NCBI RefSeq assembly: GCF_000875775.1
Contig: NZ_CP010868.1
Span: 124,001-188,000, forward strand
Direction of reading: 5' to 3'
Origin: Nitrosopumilus piranensis
GTDB lineage: Archaea > Thermoproteota > Nitrososphaeria > Nitrososphaerales > Nitrosopumilaceae
DNA length: 64,000 nucleotides
The translations under genes and the position numbers were made by a program. Below, in pieces: positions 27,960-38,043 of the stretch. The notes beneath the pieces are model-generated. The model saw only the letters and a list, made by a program, of their open reading frames with translations, did not search any database and was not told where the DNA came from. Each line of letters begins with the position of its first letter. Position 1 is the stretch's first letter.

Positions 27960-27992
27960 AAATCAATTAAATTTTAGAGTAATTAAAATCAT

Positions 27993-28535
27993 TCAGAGCA
28001 TACAAAATTTTTCAATTAAATTATTTCCATCGTTACTCATTTCAGGATGGAATTGAGTTCCAAAAATAGGCTTGTTTACATGTTTAATAATTTCATACTT
28101 ACAATTAATTGATTCTCCAATAGAAACTAAATCTTGAGGTAATTTTGAGATCTCAAAATTATGGCTTTCAAAAACTAATAATGAATCATCTTTGATTAGA
28201 TCATTTTCAAAGATCTTTATAGTTTCATTCCCTTTTTGAAAAGAATTACTTTTTTTAATTGTACCACCCAAGGTCAGGGCCAAAATTTCTGCACCATAGC
28301 AAATACCAAGTAATTTAGAATTATTTTTGATAGAATAATTTACAATTTTAGAGTTTATTTCATTAATCTTTTTTTCATTTTTTCTTCTTCCAGATAAAAT
28401 AAAAGAATCATAATTAGATAATGAATCTAGATCAAAAGCATTTGGGGTTTGTATTTCAAATGAAATATTTTTCTGAAAAAGAAAGTTTGTTAGATTTTTT
28501 GTGTAAATAGAACCATTATTAACAACTAGAAGCAA
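27993..28535 (-). CDS. Class I glutamine amidotransferase (GMP synthase subunit A-like)
   Basis: 180 aa glutaminase domain. Nucleophile Cys in LLGICYGAEIL (about residue 78), catalytic His and Glu in GTQFHPEMS. This stand-alone size matches archaeal GuaAA, which supplies ammonia to a separate synthetase subunit, but the substitutions (SGRRKN in place of SGGP, FESHNFEI) make it divergent, so another amidotransferase role is possible. TTG start directly after the stop of the UPF0182 gene, so the two are translationally adjacent. Confidence 0.75.
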   Translation of the reverse strand: MLLVVNNGSIYTKNLTNFLFQKNISFEIQTPNAFDLDSLSNYDSFILSGRRKNEKKINEINSKIVNYSIKNNSKLLGICYGAEILALTLGGTIKKSNSFQKGNETIKIFENDLIKDDSLLVFESHNFEISKLPQDLVSIGESINCKYEIIKHVNKPIFGTQFHPEMSNDGNNLIEKFCML

Positions 28536-31397
28536 TTAATTGCCTACCTCAATTGAGACATAATGGATTTCAGATATTCCATCTTTAACAAATATTGTTC
28601 CAATGTTAAGATTATTTTCTTCTTGCCACATGAATACTCTATCACTCATTGGTTTTACAAAGTCATCAATGAATTGTGACAAGAACTCTATAGTTTCCTC
28701 ACGATCGTTTTCAGTAAAGAAGAATATCTCTCCTTCATTAAATGATAATGGAATTTGTATAGATGTTGGTTCGGCAACAGTAATTTTATTTTCTCTAAAT
28801 ACGGATTTGATGATTTCAATTCTATCATCTCTATCTAATTCAATATAATCAACATCAGCAACGGTCACAGTTCCTGCAACACCTGAAACCTTCTTCAAAT
28901 ATGCTTCAAATGCCTTTTCTTGAGTATCACCAAGTCCAACAAAATATTCACCATTAAATGCAGCACCAACAGCTGCAATTGTTCCTAATTGTGCAACTAC
29001 ACCACCAGCACCAGCAGTATAAACAGGAATAAAGTAAACATCATGGGCACCTACACGATACAAAATATTATCACCAATTCTTGGATTTCTCAATAATGTC
29101 TTTAATTGAGCAAATTCAGGATCTCTGTCAAGCGCTTCTCTAACCGCAGTAGGACCAATTAATTTAGTTGTAGAATTTAATGGAACCTCATAGAACTGCA
29201 AATTTCCTAAATTAGTAAGATCATTCTCAACTACCATATATCCAGCAAGATTTCTACCCTGTGAGCCACGTAGTTCTAGAGACAGTAATCCTAGGAATTC
29301 TGTTTTATCAAATCCAGGGGGCTTTGCTTGAACATAATAAGTATCTAGACCACGAGGAATTTCATAAAATTCGTTTGCTTGAATAAAAGTTTCAACATTG
29401 GTTACATGATAGATGTTATACATTTCAGTTTTCCAATTAAACAATTCAACAGGATATCTAATTTGTTCTTCTAACCATGCTGGCATTGGTTGGAATTGTT
29501 CAGCATATTGACTTGCAAACATTTCTGTAAAGAAATCATCTCCTGTTTTTAGTAATTGGATATCACCATTGTAAGAATCAACTAAAGCATAGCCTACCAA
29601 ACGCAAGTATGGATTTCCAACAGACCATGGAACATCTCTAGTATCAAATCCAATAATTAATGGGATTAACCAATACGAATTTTCTCCATCAGTTACAGGA
29701 AGTGAATCTAATTCTTTACCAAACAAATCATAGAGGAAATAAGGATACAATATTTCCATTCGGTCATGAACATCTTTGTATCTCATAATATGAACAGATT
29801 CAGCTGGAAATGAAAGCAAAAAGTTTGGCTCAAATATCCAACTTAATGGAGGTGAAACATCCAATCCGCCTAGTCCCGAATAGGATACTCCACCAAGTTC
29901 TGCACTAGTAGAACCTCTAGAATTTGGATAACCAGACCACGTTTGCTCAAATAATCCACCTTCGCCATAATAAATTTCTCTTTGTTTGAAAAATTTTCCA
30001 CTGTCAACAATTTGGCCATCAGTAGCTTCCAAAGTAAGGAATCCTTCTGGAACATGTGTGTATACAAGATGCTCATTATACCATCTATTTTCAAGGCTAA
30101 CAGATGTTGGAAGGATAGGTTTCATTGAAGCTGTCCAATACAACGTATTGTTAAATCTAAGAATATCATTATCTTCAAAGTCTACATATGGAATAAGACC
30201 AATTTCAGGCTTTAATTTGGCAAAAGCTGCCTCCCAGTCCCAAACTCGAATTACATCAAGAATATCACTGTTTTGTGAAACATAATTTTTAATATTATTT
30301 GGAGAAACAGAAGTTAACTTAACATCATGAATGTTTTCTTGAACATTGTTTAGTTCTCCAAGATATCGATTAACTCCAATTTGTTGAGCAGTGTAAGGTC
30401 CAAGAAATTCAATTTTCTTTGCATCTGCAATACTATTATTTACAGAAACAACTCCCGCAACAATAATTGCAATTGCAATAATTGTAAGTATTCTAATGTA
30501 TACATCTCGCTTAAACATATGAGTTAGAACACGTGCCCTAATTCTATCAACTATTGAAAATGCAATTAATGCAAAACCAATTACAAGCGTTCCACCAATA
30601 ACATATCTCGTATTGTAATCAATTTGATCAGTGAAAAATAGATTAAAGCCTGCCCAAATAATTCCAATACCGATTATTCCTTCAATAGTTGAAACATAAT
30701 TTAGATATCTTGGTTTTCCTTCATTAGAGTCTTGAAGAAATGAAGTAATTACATTAATTATTCTATGGAGTCCAACATACAAAACTAAACGCAATCCAAT
30801 GGCTGCAAGTATAGGAGGAATCAAAATTACTAGTGCAGGTATCATAGGAACAACATTTTCTGCAGCATAGTTTGGATCAGTGTCAGGAGTAACAAACGGT
30901 AATGAAAATAATTTTGGTAGATTTTCTATTCCAAGATAATTTCCATCAATAAAGGACATTGCAGCAAATCCAAACATTATATTTGCAAAGAATGCACCAA
31001 AAAGGAAGATTTTGGTAATTTGCCATATTACAAATTGTGATGAGTTTAATTTGTAATCTCTAAAACTTGGGACTACATTAGATATTGGTTGTTGTCCACT
31101 TTTGCCTAAAAATCCAATGGCAGTATTAATGGCATACCAAAAAATCGAAGATCTGCCTGAAATATTTATACGAACTAATGCTATTGCAGATAAAATTATG
31201 GTAGATACCAATGTGTAATAGAGAGGTTTTGTAAATTGATCGCCAAATTCGGTGAAATTCATCGATAAAATAACTGCTTGATTACCTACTATGGCAAAAA
31301 TTACTATACCAATTATTGCAATGATGCCTAATCGGATATACTTTCCAGCATCTGGTGGAGGTGTCTGCTTATCAGTAGAGGCGCTATACAAAATCAA
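28536..31397 (-). CDS. UPF0182 family large membrane protein
   Basis: 953 aa. About seven hydrophobic segments in the first 330 residues, then a long extracytoplasmic domain with the family's hallmark stretches (TSVSLENRWYNEHLVYTHVPEG, GGVSYSGLGGLD, VGNPYLRLVGYALVDSYNGDIQLL). Known across actinobacteria, cyanobacteria and this archaeal phylum (COG1615); function not established. TTG start at 31397. The amidotransferase gene follows without a gap. Upstream is the 3' end of priS, 41 bases away. Confidence 0.88.
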   Translation of the reverse strand: MILYSASTDKQTPPPDAGKYIRLGIIAIIGIVIFAIVGNQAVILSMNFTEFGDQFTKPLYYTLVSTIILSAIALVRINISGRSSIFWYAINTAIGFLGKSGQQPISNVVPSFRDYKLNSSQFVIWQITKIFLFGAFFANIMFGFAAMSFIDGNYLGIENLPKLFSLPFVTPDTDPNYAAENVVPMIPALVILIPPILAAIGLRLVLYVGLHRIINVITSFLQDSNEGKPRYLNYVSTIEGIIGIGIIWAGFNLFFTDQIDYNTRYVIGGTLVIGFALIAFSIVDRIRARVLTHMFKRDVYIRILTIIAIAIIVAGVVSVNNSIADAKKIEFLGPYTAQQIGVNRYLGELNNVQENIHDVKLTSVSPNNIKNYVSQNSDILDVIRVWDWEAAFAKLKPEIGLIPYVDFEDNDILRFNNTLYWTASMKPILPTSVSLENRWYNEHLVYTHVPEGFLTLEATDGQIVDSGKFFKQREIYYGEGGLFEQTWSGYPNSRGSTSAELGGVSYSGLGGLDVSPPLSWIFEPNFLLSFPAESVHIMRYKDVHDRMEILYPYFLYDLFGKELDSLPVTDGENSYWLIPLIIGFDTRDVPWSVGNPYLRLVGYALVDSYNGDIQLLKTGDDFFTEMFASQYAEQFQPMPAWLEEQIRYPVELFNWKTEMYNIYHVTNVETFIQANEFYEIPRGLDTYYVQAKPPGFDKTEFLGLLSLELRGSQGRNLAGYMVVENDLTNLGNLQFYEVPLNSTTKLIGPTAVREALDRDPEFAQLKTLLRNPRIGDNILYRVGAHDVYFIPVYTAGAGGVVAQLGTIAAVGAAFNGEYFVGLGDTQEKAFEAYLKKVSGVAGTVTVADVDYIELDRDDRIEIIKSVFRENKITVAEPTSIQIPLSFNEGEIFFFTENDREETIEFLSQFIDDFVKPMSDRVFMWQEENNLNIGTIFVKDGISEIHYVSIEVGN

Positions 31398-31438
31398 ATT
31401 TTGTTGTGACTCGGTAAATTAATGTCTTACCAGTAAAA

Positions 31439-32560
31439 TCAAGCAATTGTAGCTAGTTTTTTGCAAATCATATAGACGGCAGTAAACGTTGGTACACTTA
31501 CTTTTTCATTATTGTATGGTCCAAATCTTTTATTTTTTAATTTAAACTCAATTGGACAATTTGCTAGCACTTCTACAATATCTTCACTAAGAAAGGATGA
31601 ATCAGCATATGCATCAAATTTTTTCAAGTCTTTGCAATATATTTTTGTAAGACCACTTTTACTATTAATGGAACCAGGTAAACGAAAGATTCTGTGTATA
31701 TCCATTGTAACATTAGGATCAATTTTTGTACCAATATTTTTAGAAACATCATCTAAAGTTTTTTGAAATGATGAATATCCATTTGAAATTAATTCTGAAA
31801 TAATTTTTGATCTCTTTGATTTTGAACCAAATACATATTTGGAAAATCTGCCTCTCCATCCAGATCCACCAAAATCTGGAAAAGAGTTTCTATTAGGCTT
31901 AAATTTTTTCATTCCAAACTTTTCAGGGATTGCACCGTTAAACATGACATAATCTACAAGCTCAGATCTTTCTCTAGAGCCAATTTGTTGAAGTTGTGAA
32001 TTATATACATAGATATGAAATCCTTCATTACCAGAGAAATATACATGAATGTCATCCTTATTTATTGAAAAATCATTTATTAAAATTTCAGTTAGTTTCA
32101 AAACTTCGGTTTTTGAAGAATCTATACAATTCTTGCAGGGTAAAGATTTTTTTTCTAATTTTGTAGAATTACATTTTAAACATTTTTCAGAATTGTTTGA
32201 AATTTCATTACATACATTACAAATTGAAATTGTATGGTTTACTCTACAGGATAAATTTAGATCCTTTGCATCAATATCAAAAATAAGATCAGCCTCTTTC
32301 CAATCTTTTTCATTCATGGGTAAGTTTGGAAATGTATAATATGCATTTGAACAGTATACATCAGATGGGATGTTTTGCATTAGTAACAAATGTAGTTCTT
32401 TGTCATCTTTAACTGAAATATGACGTGTCATTCCAGAATTAAATTTTTGATAACCAAATTCTCTTTCTGATGTTCGTTCAGGTACTCGAATTAGATCAAA
32501 ATGTTCAAAATAATATTTTTTGAACACGTTTTCTAAAAATTTTATGTCAATTTCATTCAT
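31439..32560 (-). CDS. priS: DNA primase small (catalytic) subunit PriS
   Basis: 373 aa primase catalytic subunit. The metal-binding DxD lies in DLIFDIDAKD (D95, D97), the SGNEGFHIYV motif supplies the SGxxGxH triphosphate site, and a Cys cluster (CNVC...CLKC, then CKNC) near 118-145 is the zinc region. Makes RNA/DNA primers with PriL. ATG start overlapping the last base of the priL stop, so expression is coupled. Confidence 0.96.
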   Translation of the reverse strand: MNEIDIKFLENVFKKYYFEHFDLIRVPERTSEREFGYQKFNSGMTRHISVKDDKELHLLLMQNIPSDVYCSNAYYTFPNLPMNEKDWKEADLIFDIDAKDLNLSCRVNHTISICNVCNEISNNSEKCLKCNSTKLEKKSLPCKNCIDSSKTEVLKLTEILINDFSINKDDIHVYFSGNEGFHIYVYNSQLQQIGSRERSELVDYVMFNGAIPEKFGMKKFKPNRNSFPDFGGSGWRGRFSKYVFGSKSKRSKIISELISNGYSSFQKTLDDVSKNIGTKIDPNVTMDIHRIFRLPGSINSKSGLTKIYCKDLKKFDAYADSSFLSEDIVEVLANCPIEFKLKNKRFGPYNNEKVSVPTFTAVYMICKKLATIA

Positions 32561-33585
32561 TATTTTCTCTTCTTTCCAAATTGTAATGGAGAAATTATGT
32601 TATCACACTCCGATGTTGCAAAACAAAGACTTTGCGTTTTTAATTTTTCACATGAAGGACAAGAATATTGGGTTCCACTACCTGAAGTTCCAGATAGATG
32701 ATTAAGTTGGTAGAGAGTAACACGCTCATTATAGTCAGGTGCATTTTTGAACAATGGTGCAATTTGTTGAATCGATTGCCCTTTTGAAAGAAGGAAAGTT
32801 GCTAACATGAATCTGCCAGAATGAGGAAGATTTTCACCTTTTTCAAGCACATCAATTGCATGTTTGATGCAAGGTGGATATTCTCCAGTGGTTACTGTAA
32901 AAGTTGAGAATTTTTTTGATAGCATAACAAGTTTGTTTACAGAATCTTCAAAACCAGGTATCATTGTAGGTGCTTTTGCATTTACTATTTTTGAATTAAT
33001 GTATGTACCTAACTCTTTTCTGATTAATCTAACTGTTTCATGAGGAGTAAGAAATACTTGTCCATTTTCTATATGTCTATTGATTAATTTCCATTCTCTT
33101 TCATGAAAATTTATTGAATGTTTTAGATAGTCTGATACTGGAATTATAAAATAATCATCTAATTTTTCTATTTGAACAGAAAATAAATCATCGATTATTT
33201 TAATTGCCAATTGCTTTTTTGATTCATCAGAAATATTTGCCAAATCTTTCTCAAGATATTTTTCAGCCCTTCTTGCTTCGGCAAGTGAAAATCTCTTGAT
33301 TAGAGTATGCATGCCACTGAGTTTTAACAAAACTATGGCTAAGAGGAACGAGAAAACCTCTCTTGGAAGTGCAGCCTCTTTTGAAACTTGATCCTCAATA
33401 AGATCAGATTTGTAGATTTTTCCATCTGCTGCAACTCGAATTCTCTCATATGCCTTGTCTATCAGTTCTTTTAGATCTGGATCAGTCCCAAACTGTTCCA
33501 GAGTAAATCCCTTATCCTTAAGATATTGGCCAGCATCAGCTAAAAAGGGATATTTCGCAATTTCATCTTGTCCTAATGCAAGCAT
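32560..33585 (-). CDS. priL: DNA primase large subunit PriL (4Fe-4S)
   Basis: 341 aa regulatory subunit. Cysteines expected to hold the 4Fe-4S cluster are seen in PPCIKHAID (about residue 236) and in the C-terminal run SCPSCEKL with two more Cys downstream (LCFATSEC). The helical N-terminal half is typical. ATG start, followed by priS with a one-base overlap. Separate subunits are the archaeal norm. Confidence 0.95.
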   Translation of the reverse strand: MLALGQDEIAKYPFLADAGQYLKDKGFTLEQFGTDPDLKELIDKAYERIRVAADGKIYKSDLIEDQVSKEAALPREVFSFLLAIVLLKLSGMHTLIKRFSLAEARRAEKYLEKDLANISDESKKQLAIKIIDDLFSVQIEKLDDYFIIPVSDYLKHSINFHEREWKLINRHIENGQVFLTPHETVRLIRKELGTYINSKIVNAKAPTMIPGFEDSVNKLVMLSKKFSTFTVTTGEYPPCIKHAIDVLEKGENLPHSGRFMLATFLLSKGQSIQQIAPLFKNAPDYNERVTLYQLNHLSGTSGSGTQYSCPSCEKLKTQSLCFATSECDNIISPLQFGKKRK

Positions 33586-33670
33586 AATAGTAATTTGTTT
33601 AGTTTACTTAAAAATCTGGTTTCAGTATTTTTATGCTGGTTTAAATTATGTTTGAAAAAAATGGAAAAGT

Positions 33671-34510
33671 ATGCAAATTGGCTGTCATGTATCAATTTCA
33701 GGTTCAATTGACAAAGCAATAGATAATGCAATTGAGAGAGAGTGTTCTGCCTTTCAAATCTTTACTAGAAATCCACGCGGATGGAATGCAAAAGATCTTA
33801 CTAAAGAGGATGTTACTAAATTCAAATCAAAATTAAAAGAAAGTAAAATTGATAGATTTGCAACTTGTGCACATATGCCATATTTACCAAATTTAGCTAC
33901 TCCAAAAGATGATGGGTTTAAAAAATCAGTAAAAATTCTGATAGATGAGGTTAACAGATGTGCACAATTAGGAATTCCATACTTGGTGACACATCTTGGT
34001 AGTCATTTGGGAACAGGTGAAGAAGCTGGAATAAAGAGATTGGTTGAGGGATTAACAATGGCAGGAAAAACAAACAATGATGTAATGATTTTGTTAGAAA
34101 ATACAGCTGGACAAAAGAATTCTGTTGGTTCAGATTTCAAACAACTCGGCGAGATATTCAAAAAGTTGAAACCTAAAAAAAAATTTGGGGTATGTTTAGA
34201 TTCATGCCATGCATTTGTTTCAGGATATGATTTGAGAACTGAACAAGCAGTCAAAAAGACTTTTGTAGAATTTGATAAATATGTAGGAATAGATAATTTA
34301 AAAATTCTTCATTTAAACGATGCAAAAGGAGACATTGGATGTAACCTCGATAGACATTATCACTTAGGATTAGGAGGAATTGGTGAGAAAGGAATTTCAG
34401 CTATTGTAAAGTTTGCAAATAAGAAAAAAATTCCAATTGTTTTAGAAACTCCCATAGATGATGATAGAGATGATTTTGAGAATATTAGAAAGGCAAAAGA
34501 ATTTGCGTAG
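33671..34510 (+). CDS. nfo: Endonuclease IV (AP endonuclease)
   Basis: 279 aa TIM-barrel nuclease cutting at abasic sites, with three zinc ions. Signatures: IGCHVSISGSID at the start, THLGSHLGTG, ILLENTAGQKNSVGS, VCLDSCHAFVSGYD and HLNDAKGDIGCNLDRHYHLGLGGIG, which together give the His/Asp/Glu ligands. ATG start. glyS starts 30 bases downstream and may be co-transcribed. Confidence 0.96.
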   Translation: MQIGCHVSISGSIDKAIDNAIERECSAFQIFTRNPRGWNAKDLTKEDVTKFKSKLKESKIDRFATCAHMPYLPNLATPKDDGFKKSVKILIDEVNRCAQLGIPYLVTHLGSHLGTGEEAGIKRLVEGLTMAGKTNNDVMILLENTAGQKNSVGSDFKQLGEIFKKLKPKKKFGVCLDSCHAFVSGYDLRTEQAVKKTFVEFDKYVGIDNLKILHLNDAKGDIGCNLDRHYHLGLGGIGEKGISAIVKFANKKKIPIVLETPIDDDRDDFENIRKAKEFA

Positions 34511-34540
34511 AAATTTATTCAATGGGTTTAGTGACTAGAT

Positions 34541-35998
34541 ATGGACTATGAAACAGTGATGAAATTAGCACTTGAACGTGGATTTTATTTTCCTAGTTGT
34601 GAGGTTTATGCCGATGCACAAGCTGGGTTTTGGGAATACGGGCCAACAGGTGTTGGTTTGAAAAATAAATTTTTAGAGTTGTGGAGACGAGAATTGATCA
34701 GAAGAGATGGAATGCTTGAGATTGATGGTTCTCAGATAATGTCAAAATCAGTTTTTGAAGCTTCAGGGCATTTAGGAAATTTTGCCGATCCAATAATAAA
34801 ATGTACAAAATGCAATTCCACATTTAGAGCTGATAGAACTATTGCAGAAATTACTCAAATTGAAATACCTGAAAGTGCAAATTTGGAAGAATTCGATAAT
34901 GCAATTAATCAAAATAATATAAAATGTCCAAAATGTAAAGGAAATTTTGAAAAGACAAAAAATTTCAATATGATGTTTAAAGTAGGAATTGGGCCTGAAG
35001 AGGAAGAAGCATATCTCAGGCCAGAGACGTGTCAATCAATCTTTGTTGATTTTCCTAGATTATACAAAACTATGAGAGGAAAACTTCCACTAGGAATTGC
35101 ACAAGTTGGTAAAAGTTTTAGGAATGAAATTGCTCCAAGACAAAGTCTTTTACGATTAAGAGAATTTTATCAGGCAGAAATTGAAGTATTTTGTAATCCT
35201 TCTAAACTAGAAGAGGTCAAAAAATTTACAGAAATTCAAGATACGATAATCAGAATCCAAACAGATTCAAAACCAGTTGCTATGACATGTAAAGATGCAA
35301 TTGATTCGGGAATCATCCCCAACAAATTTGTGGCATATTATTTAGGAATACTGACTGAATTTTATGAAAAAACTGGAATTGATATATCAAAAAGTAGATT
35401 CAGAAAATTAGGAGATAAAGAAAAAGCATTCTATGCTGAAGTTGCTTTTGACTTTGAGGTCGAAACAACAATAGGATGGTTAGAATTAGTTGCATGTAAT
35501 TATAGATCAGATTATGATTTATCCAGTCACGCAAATAAAAGTAAGGAAAAATTTGAAGTTATGGATAATGATGATAAAGTCTTACCACATGTATTCGAAA
35601 TTTCAATGGGTATTGATAGAAGTCTTTACACAATATTAGAACATTCGTTAAAAGATGATAAAGAACATGAAAGAGTGGTTTTATCACTAAAGCCATATCT
35701 TTCACCAATACATGTAGGAATTTTATCATTAGTGAAAAAAGATGGATTAAAAGAGAAAACAGATGAGATTTACCTATCCGTAAAAAGAAAATTTGATGCA
35801 TTTCTAGATCACTCAGGAGCAATCGGTAGAAGATATCGAAGGCTAGATGAGATCGGAGCTCCATTTGCAGTCACAGTTGATCATCAAACGTTAGATGACG
35901 ATACAGTCACAATTAGAAAAAGAGATTCTATGGAACAAACTAGAATAAAAATTTCTGAATTAGATTCAATTCTTATAGAATCTGTTGCATATCCATAA
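34541..35998 (+). CDS. glyS: Glycyl-tRNA synthetase (alpha2, archaeal/eukaryotic type)
   Basis: 485 aa class II synthetase. Motif 1 region with YGPTGVGLKNKFLELWRRE, motif 2 around FRNEIAPRQSLLRLREFYQAE, and motif 3 in a late MGIDRSLYTILE, then a C-terminal anticodon-binding domain (SPIHVGILSL). Two CxxC pairs (CTKC, CPKC; about 87-90 and 129-132) form a zinc knob in the catalytic-domain insertion. ATG start. Confidence 0.96.
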   Translation: MDYETVMKLALERGFYFPSCEVYADAQAGFWEYGPTGVGLKNKFLELWRRELIRRDGMLEIDGSQIMSKSVFEASGHLGNFADPIIKCTKCNSTFRADRTIAEITQIEIPESANLEEFDNAINQNNIKCPKCKGNFEKTKNFNMMFKVGIGPEEEEAYLRPETCQSIFVDFPRLYKTMRGKLPLGIAQVGKSFRNEIAPRQSLLRLREFYQAEIEVFCNPSKLEEVKKFTEIQDTIIRIQTDSKPVAMTCKDAIDSGIIPNKFVAYYLGILTEFYEKTGIDISKSRFRKLGDKEKAFYAEVAFDFEVETTIGWLELVACNYRSDYDLSSHANKSKEKFEVMDNDDKVLPHVFEISMGIDRSLYTILEHSLKDDKEHERVVLSLKPYLSPIHVGILSLVKKDGLKEKTDEIYLSVKRKFDAFLDHSGAIGRRYRRLDEIGAPFAVTVDHQTLDDDTVTIRKRDSMEQTRIKISELDSILIESVAYP

Positions 35999-36007
35999 AA
36001 ATTTTAA

Positions 36008-36196
36008 CTAATCTTTGAGCCTATCTTTTGTAAAAATTATAAAACTAATTCCAAATGCTATGAGCATTCCAATTCCAGGAATGTACGCATAATTGAATCC
36101 AACTCCAGGATGATTTTCTTGATGATAATTATTAATCAAAAATGTCAGAGCCAACAAGACAACTCCAATTATTGTGAGCTTTCTGTGAGTTTCCAA
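36008..36196 (-). CDS. Small two-helix membrane protein (62 aa), hypothetical
   Basis: Two hydrophobic segments (LTIIGVVLLALTFLI, about 7-21, and IPGIGMLIAFGISFIIF, about 39-55) joined by a His/Asn-rich loop and ending TKDRLKD. TTG start at 36196. It faces glyS with a 9-base gap. No family recognised; the membrane topology is the only supportable statement. Confidence 0.55.
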   Translation of the reverse strand: METHRKLTIIGVVLLALTFLINNYHQENHPGVGFNYAYIPGIGMLIAFGISFIIFTKDRLKD

Positions 36197-36236
36197 TATT
36201 GATAATGTTGATGATCACTATATGAATTTAGAAAAA

Positions 36237-36305
36237 TTACAATAACGGAGTCGTAATAAATCCTACAATACTACCAACTAGAAATAAAAATATTCCCTTT
36301 GTCAT
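36237..36305 (-). CDS. Possible 22-residue hydrophobic peptide
   Basis: ATG at 36305 opens a short frame that is almost entirely one membrane helix (FLFLVGSIVGFITTPLL) after MTKGI. It could be a genuine one-helix peptide, common in this phylum, or a chance frame in AT-rich DNA. No homolog can be checked here. Confidence 0.25.
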   Translation of the reverse strand: MTKGIFLFLVGSIVGFITTPLL

Positions 36306-36363
36306 ACCGATTCCCAATTTAATATAATATAATTATGATATAAGTTTTGAACTGATTTTCAGA

Positions 36364-36696
36364 TTATGGACTAGGTTTCATTTCAGCTAATTTTTGAATA
36401 ACTTGTTCAAGTTCTGCTTTGTTGTCATTAATTACTCGCTTTACAACTTCAATTTCTTTATTAATTTGCCCTATCTGCTCATTATCAGAATTTTTTATTT
36501 GATTCTCCAGATCTTCTAATACTTGTAAATTGTATTGATTAATTTTTTCTAATTCATTTTTGTATTTTTCTAATTTGTCATATTGATTAGATATTTCAGG
36601 AATCTCCATGATCTCTTGATTTGTCACAAAACCTGAAATTGCAACAATACCACCTATTGCCAAAGCTGCAATGATAGCAACAATACTTGATCTCAT
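36364..36696 (-). CDS. Membrane-anchored coiled-coil protein (110 aa)
   Basis: N-terminal helix IVAIIAALAIGGIVAISGF (about 5-23) is a signal anchor; residues 35-105 are a continuous heptad-like coiled coil rich in Glu, Lys, Asn and Gln (KYKNELEKINQYN, IKNSDNEQIGQINKEI). ATG start. It follows the COG1361-type protein and ABC genes on the same strand (39-base gap), so it may be an accessory of that system. No named family. Confidence 0.6.
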   Translation of the reverse strand: MRSSIVAIIAALAIGGIVAISGFVTNQEIMEIPEISNQYDKLEKYKNELEKINQYNLQVLEDLENQIKNSDNEQIGQINKEIEVVKRVINDNKAELEQVIQKLAEMKPSP

Positions 36697-36735
36697 TTTG
36701 AATTGACCTTAATTCTCCAGATAATTATTAAAAAT

Positions 36736-38043
36736 TTAATCGCTGGCCTCGTTTGCTGATTTCTTACGCCTGCGCATTATGTAGATTCCCACACCAATTG
36801 CAATTGCTATAGGAATAATAATCATTGTAGAGTCTGGACCTGATTCGCCATTATTTGTAGGCTCATTTACAAAGATTGTTGTATCTTTAGTAACAAAGAG
36901 TTCATCTCTAATGCCATCCTTGTATCTAACGGTAATTGTAATGTCATGTTCCCCGTATTTTGGCTCGCCATCAAATTCAATTGGAATGTTAAATGGTACG
37001 GGTGCATCAACTTCAATCTCGTCTATGAATTGAGTGTTTGATTTGATGTTAGAATCACCACGAGGCTCAACAGATACAAAACCAAACAAGCCATCTTCAT
37101 TGCCTTCATTAATAATTTCTCCAATAATCATTTGTGTTCCAGACAATTCAATTACATCAACATTGAAAATAGTAAGATCAATCAATCCTTTAATGTAAAA
37201 ATCAACAATTTTTGAAATTACATGTTGATCACCATGAGCATTATAATATGAAATAGACAGAGGGATTCTCAATGTATCACCTTTTAGTCCTTCTGGCACG
37301 TACACTGTTGCAGTAAGATGTCTAGCAGATTTTGGATCAATGTTTCCGACATCCCAATTTGATTCCAAGATCACAACATTTTCCACATTAGTAGTAGAGG
37401 CTGTAGTCGATGCACGTTCTGTTTGTGTATTTGATGCAACAATATCAACACTAGATAACGGAGCAGTTCCATCATTTGAAATTTCAATTATTACGTTGTT
37501 TGTTCGCAAAGATGTAAGGAATGGATCTAATGCTTTCACATTGATCACACTATCACCAGTTACCTTAAACGAAAAATCTTCAAATGCCGTTCTAACACCT
37601 GATTCTCTTAATCTTGAATAATCAACTTTTACTGTTCCAGGATATTGTTGAATATTCACATTCTTATCGATATTTACAAAGAATGTAAGATGAAAGTTTT
37701 CACCTGCCAATGAATTTGAATCGCTGTCAGCTCTAATTATTGAACCTGGCCCATCAGATGCAGAAAATCCAAAAGGCAATGACAATTGTCCTTTAATTCC
37801 TGTAATATCTTGAGTTCCAACATTTGCAAATACAACAGTAAATGGAACATTACTATCTCCAGCCTCAACTTCTATTTTCTGATTTAGTGTACCAAAGTAT
37901 GCATCTAGGAATTTGACATCACCAAAATCTCGCTCAAAAGGTGAATCTCCAAAGCCACCAGATTGGATTTGGGCAAAAGAATTTCCTACAAAAAGTGGTA
38001 CCATCAAAATTGCAAATAACAAGAAGAATGGTTTATGATTCAT
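36736..38043 (-). CDS. Exported COG1361-type S-layer-domain protein with C-terminal anchor
   Basis: 435 aa. Signal peptide (about 1-24, ending NSFAQ), then repeated beta-sandwich CARDB/NEW3-like domains typical of COG1361 (VPFTVVFANVGTQDITGIKG, NVIIEISNDGTAPLSSVDIV, GEIINEGNEDGLFG), then a C-terminal membrane helix (MIIIPIAIAIGVGIYIM) and RRRKK stop-transfer. It overlaps the ABC ATPase stop by one base, and such proteins often accompany MacB/Lol-like ABC systems in archaea. A surface adaptor or substrate carrier for the transporter is the likely role. Confidence 0.75.
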   Translation of the reverse strand: MNHKPFFLLFAILMVPLFVGNSFAQIQSGGFGDSPFERDFGDVKFLDAYFGTLNQKIEVEAGDSNVPFTVVFANVGTQDITGIKGQLSLPFGFSASDGPGSIIRADSDSNSLAGENFHLTFFVNIDKNVNIQQYPGTVKVDYSRLRESGVRTAFEDFSFKVTGDSVINVKALDPFLTSLRTNNVIIEISNDGTAPLSSVDIVASNTQTERASTTASTTNVENVVILESNWDVGNIDPKSARHLTATVYVPEGLKGDTLRIPLSISYYNAHGDQHVISKIVDFYIKGLIDLTIFNVDVIELSGTQMIIGEIINEGNEDGLFGFVSVEPRGDSNIKSNTQFIDEIEVDAPVPFNIPIEFDGEPKYGEHDITITVRYKDGIRDELFVTKDTTIFVNEPTNNGESGPDSTMIIIPIAIAIGVGIYIMRRRKKSANEASD

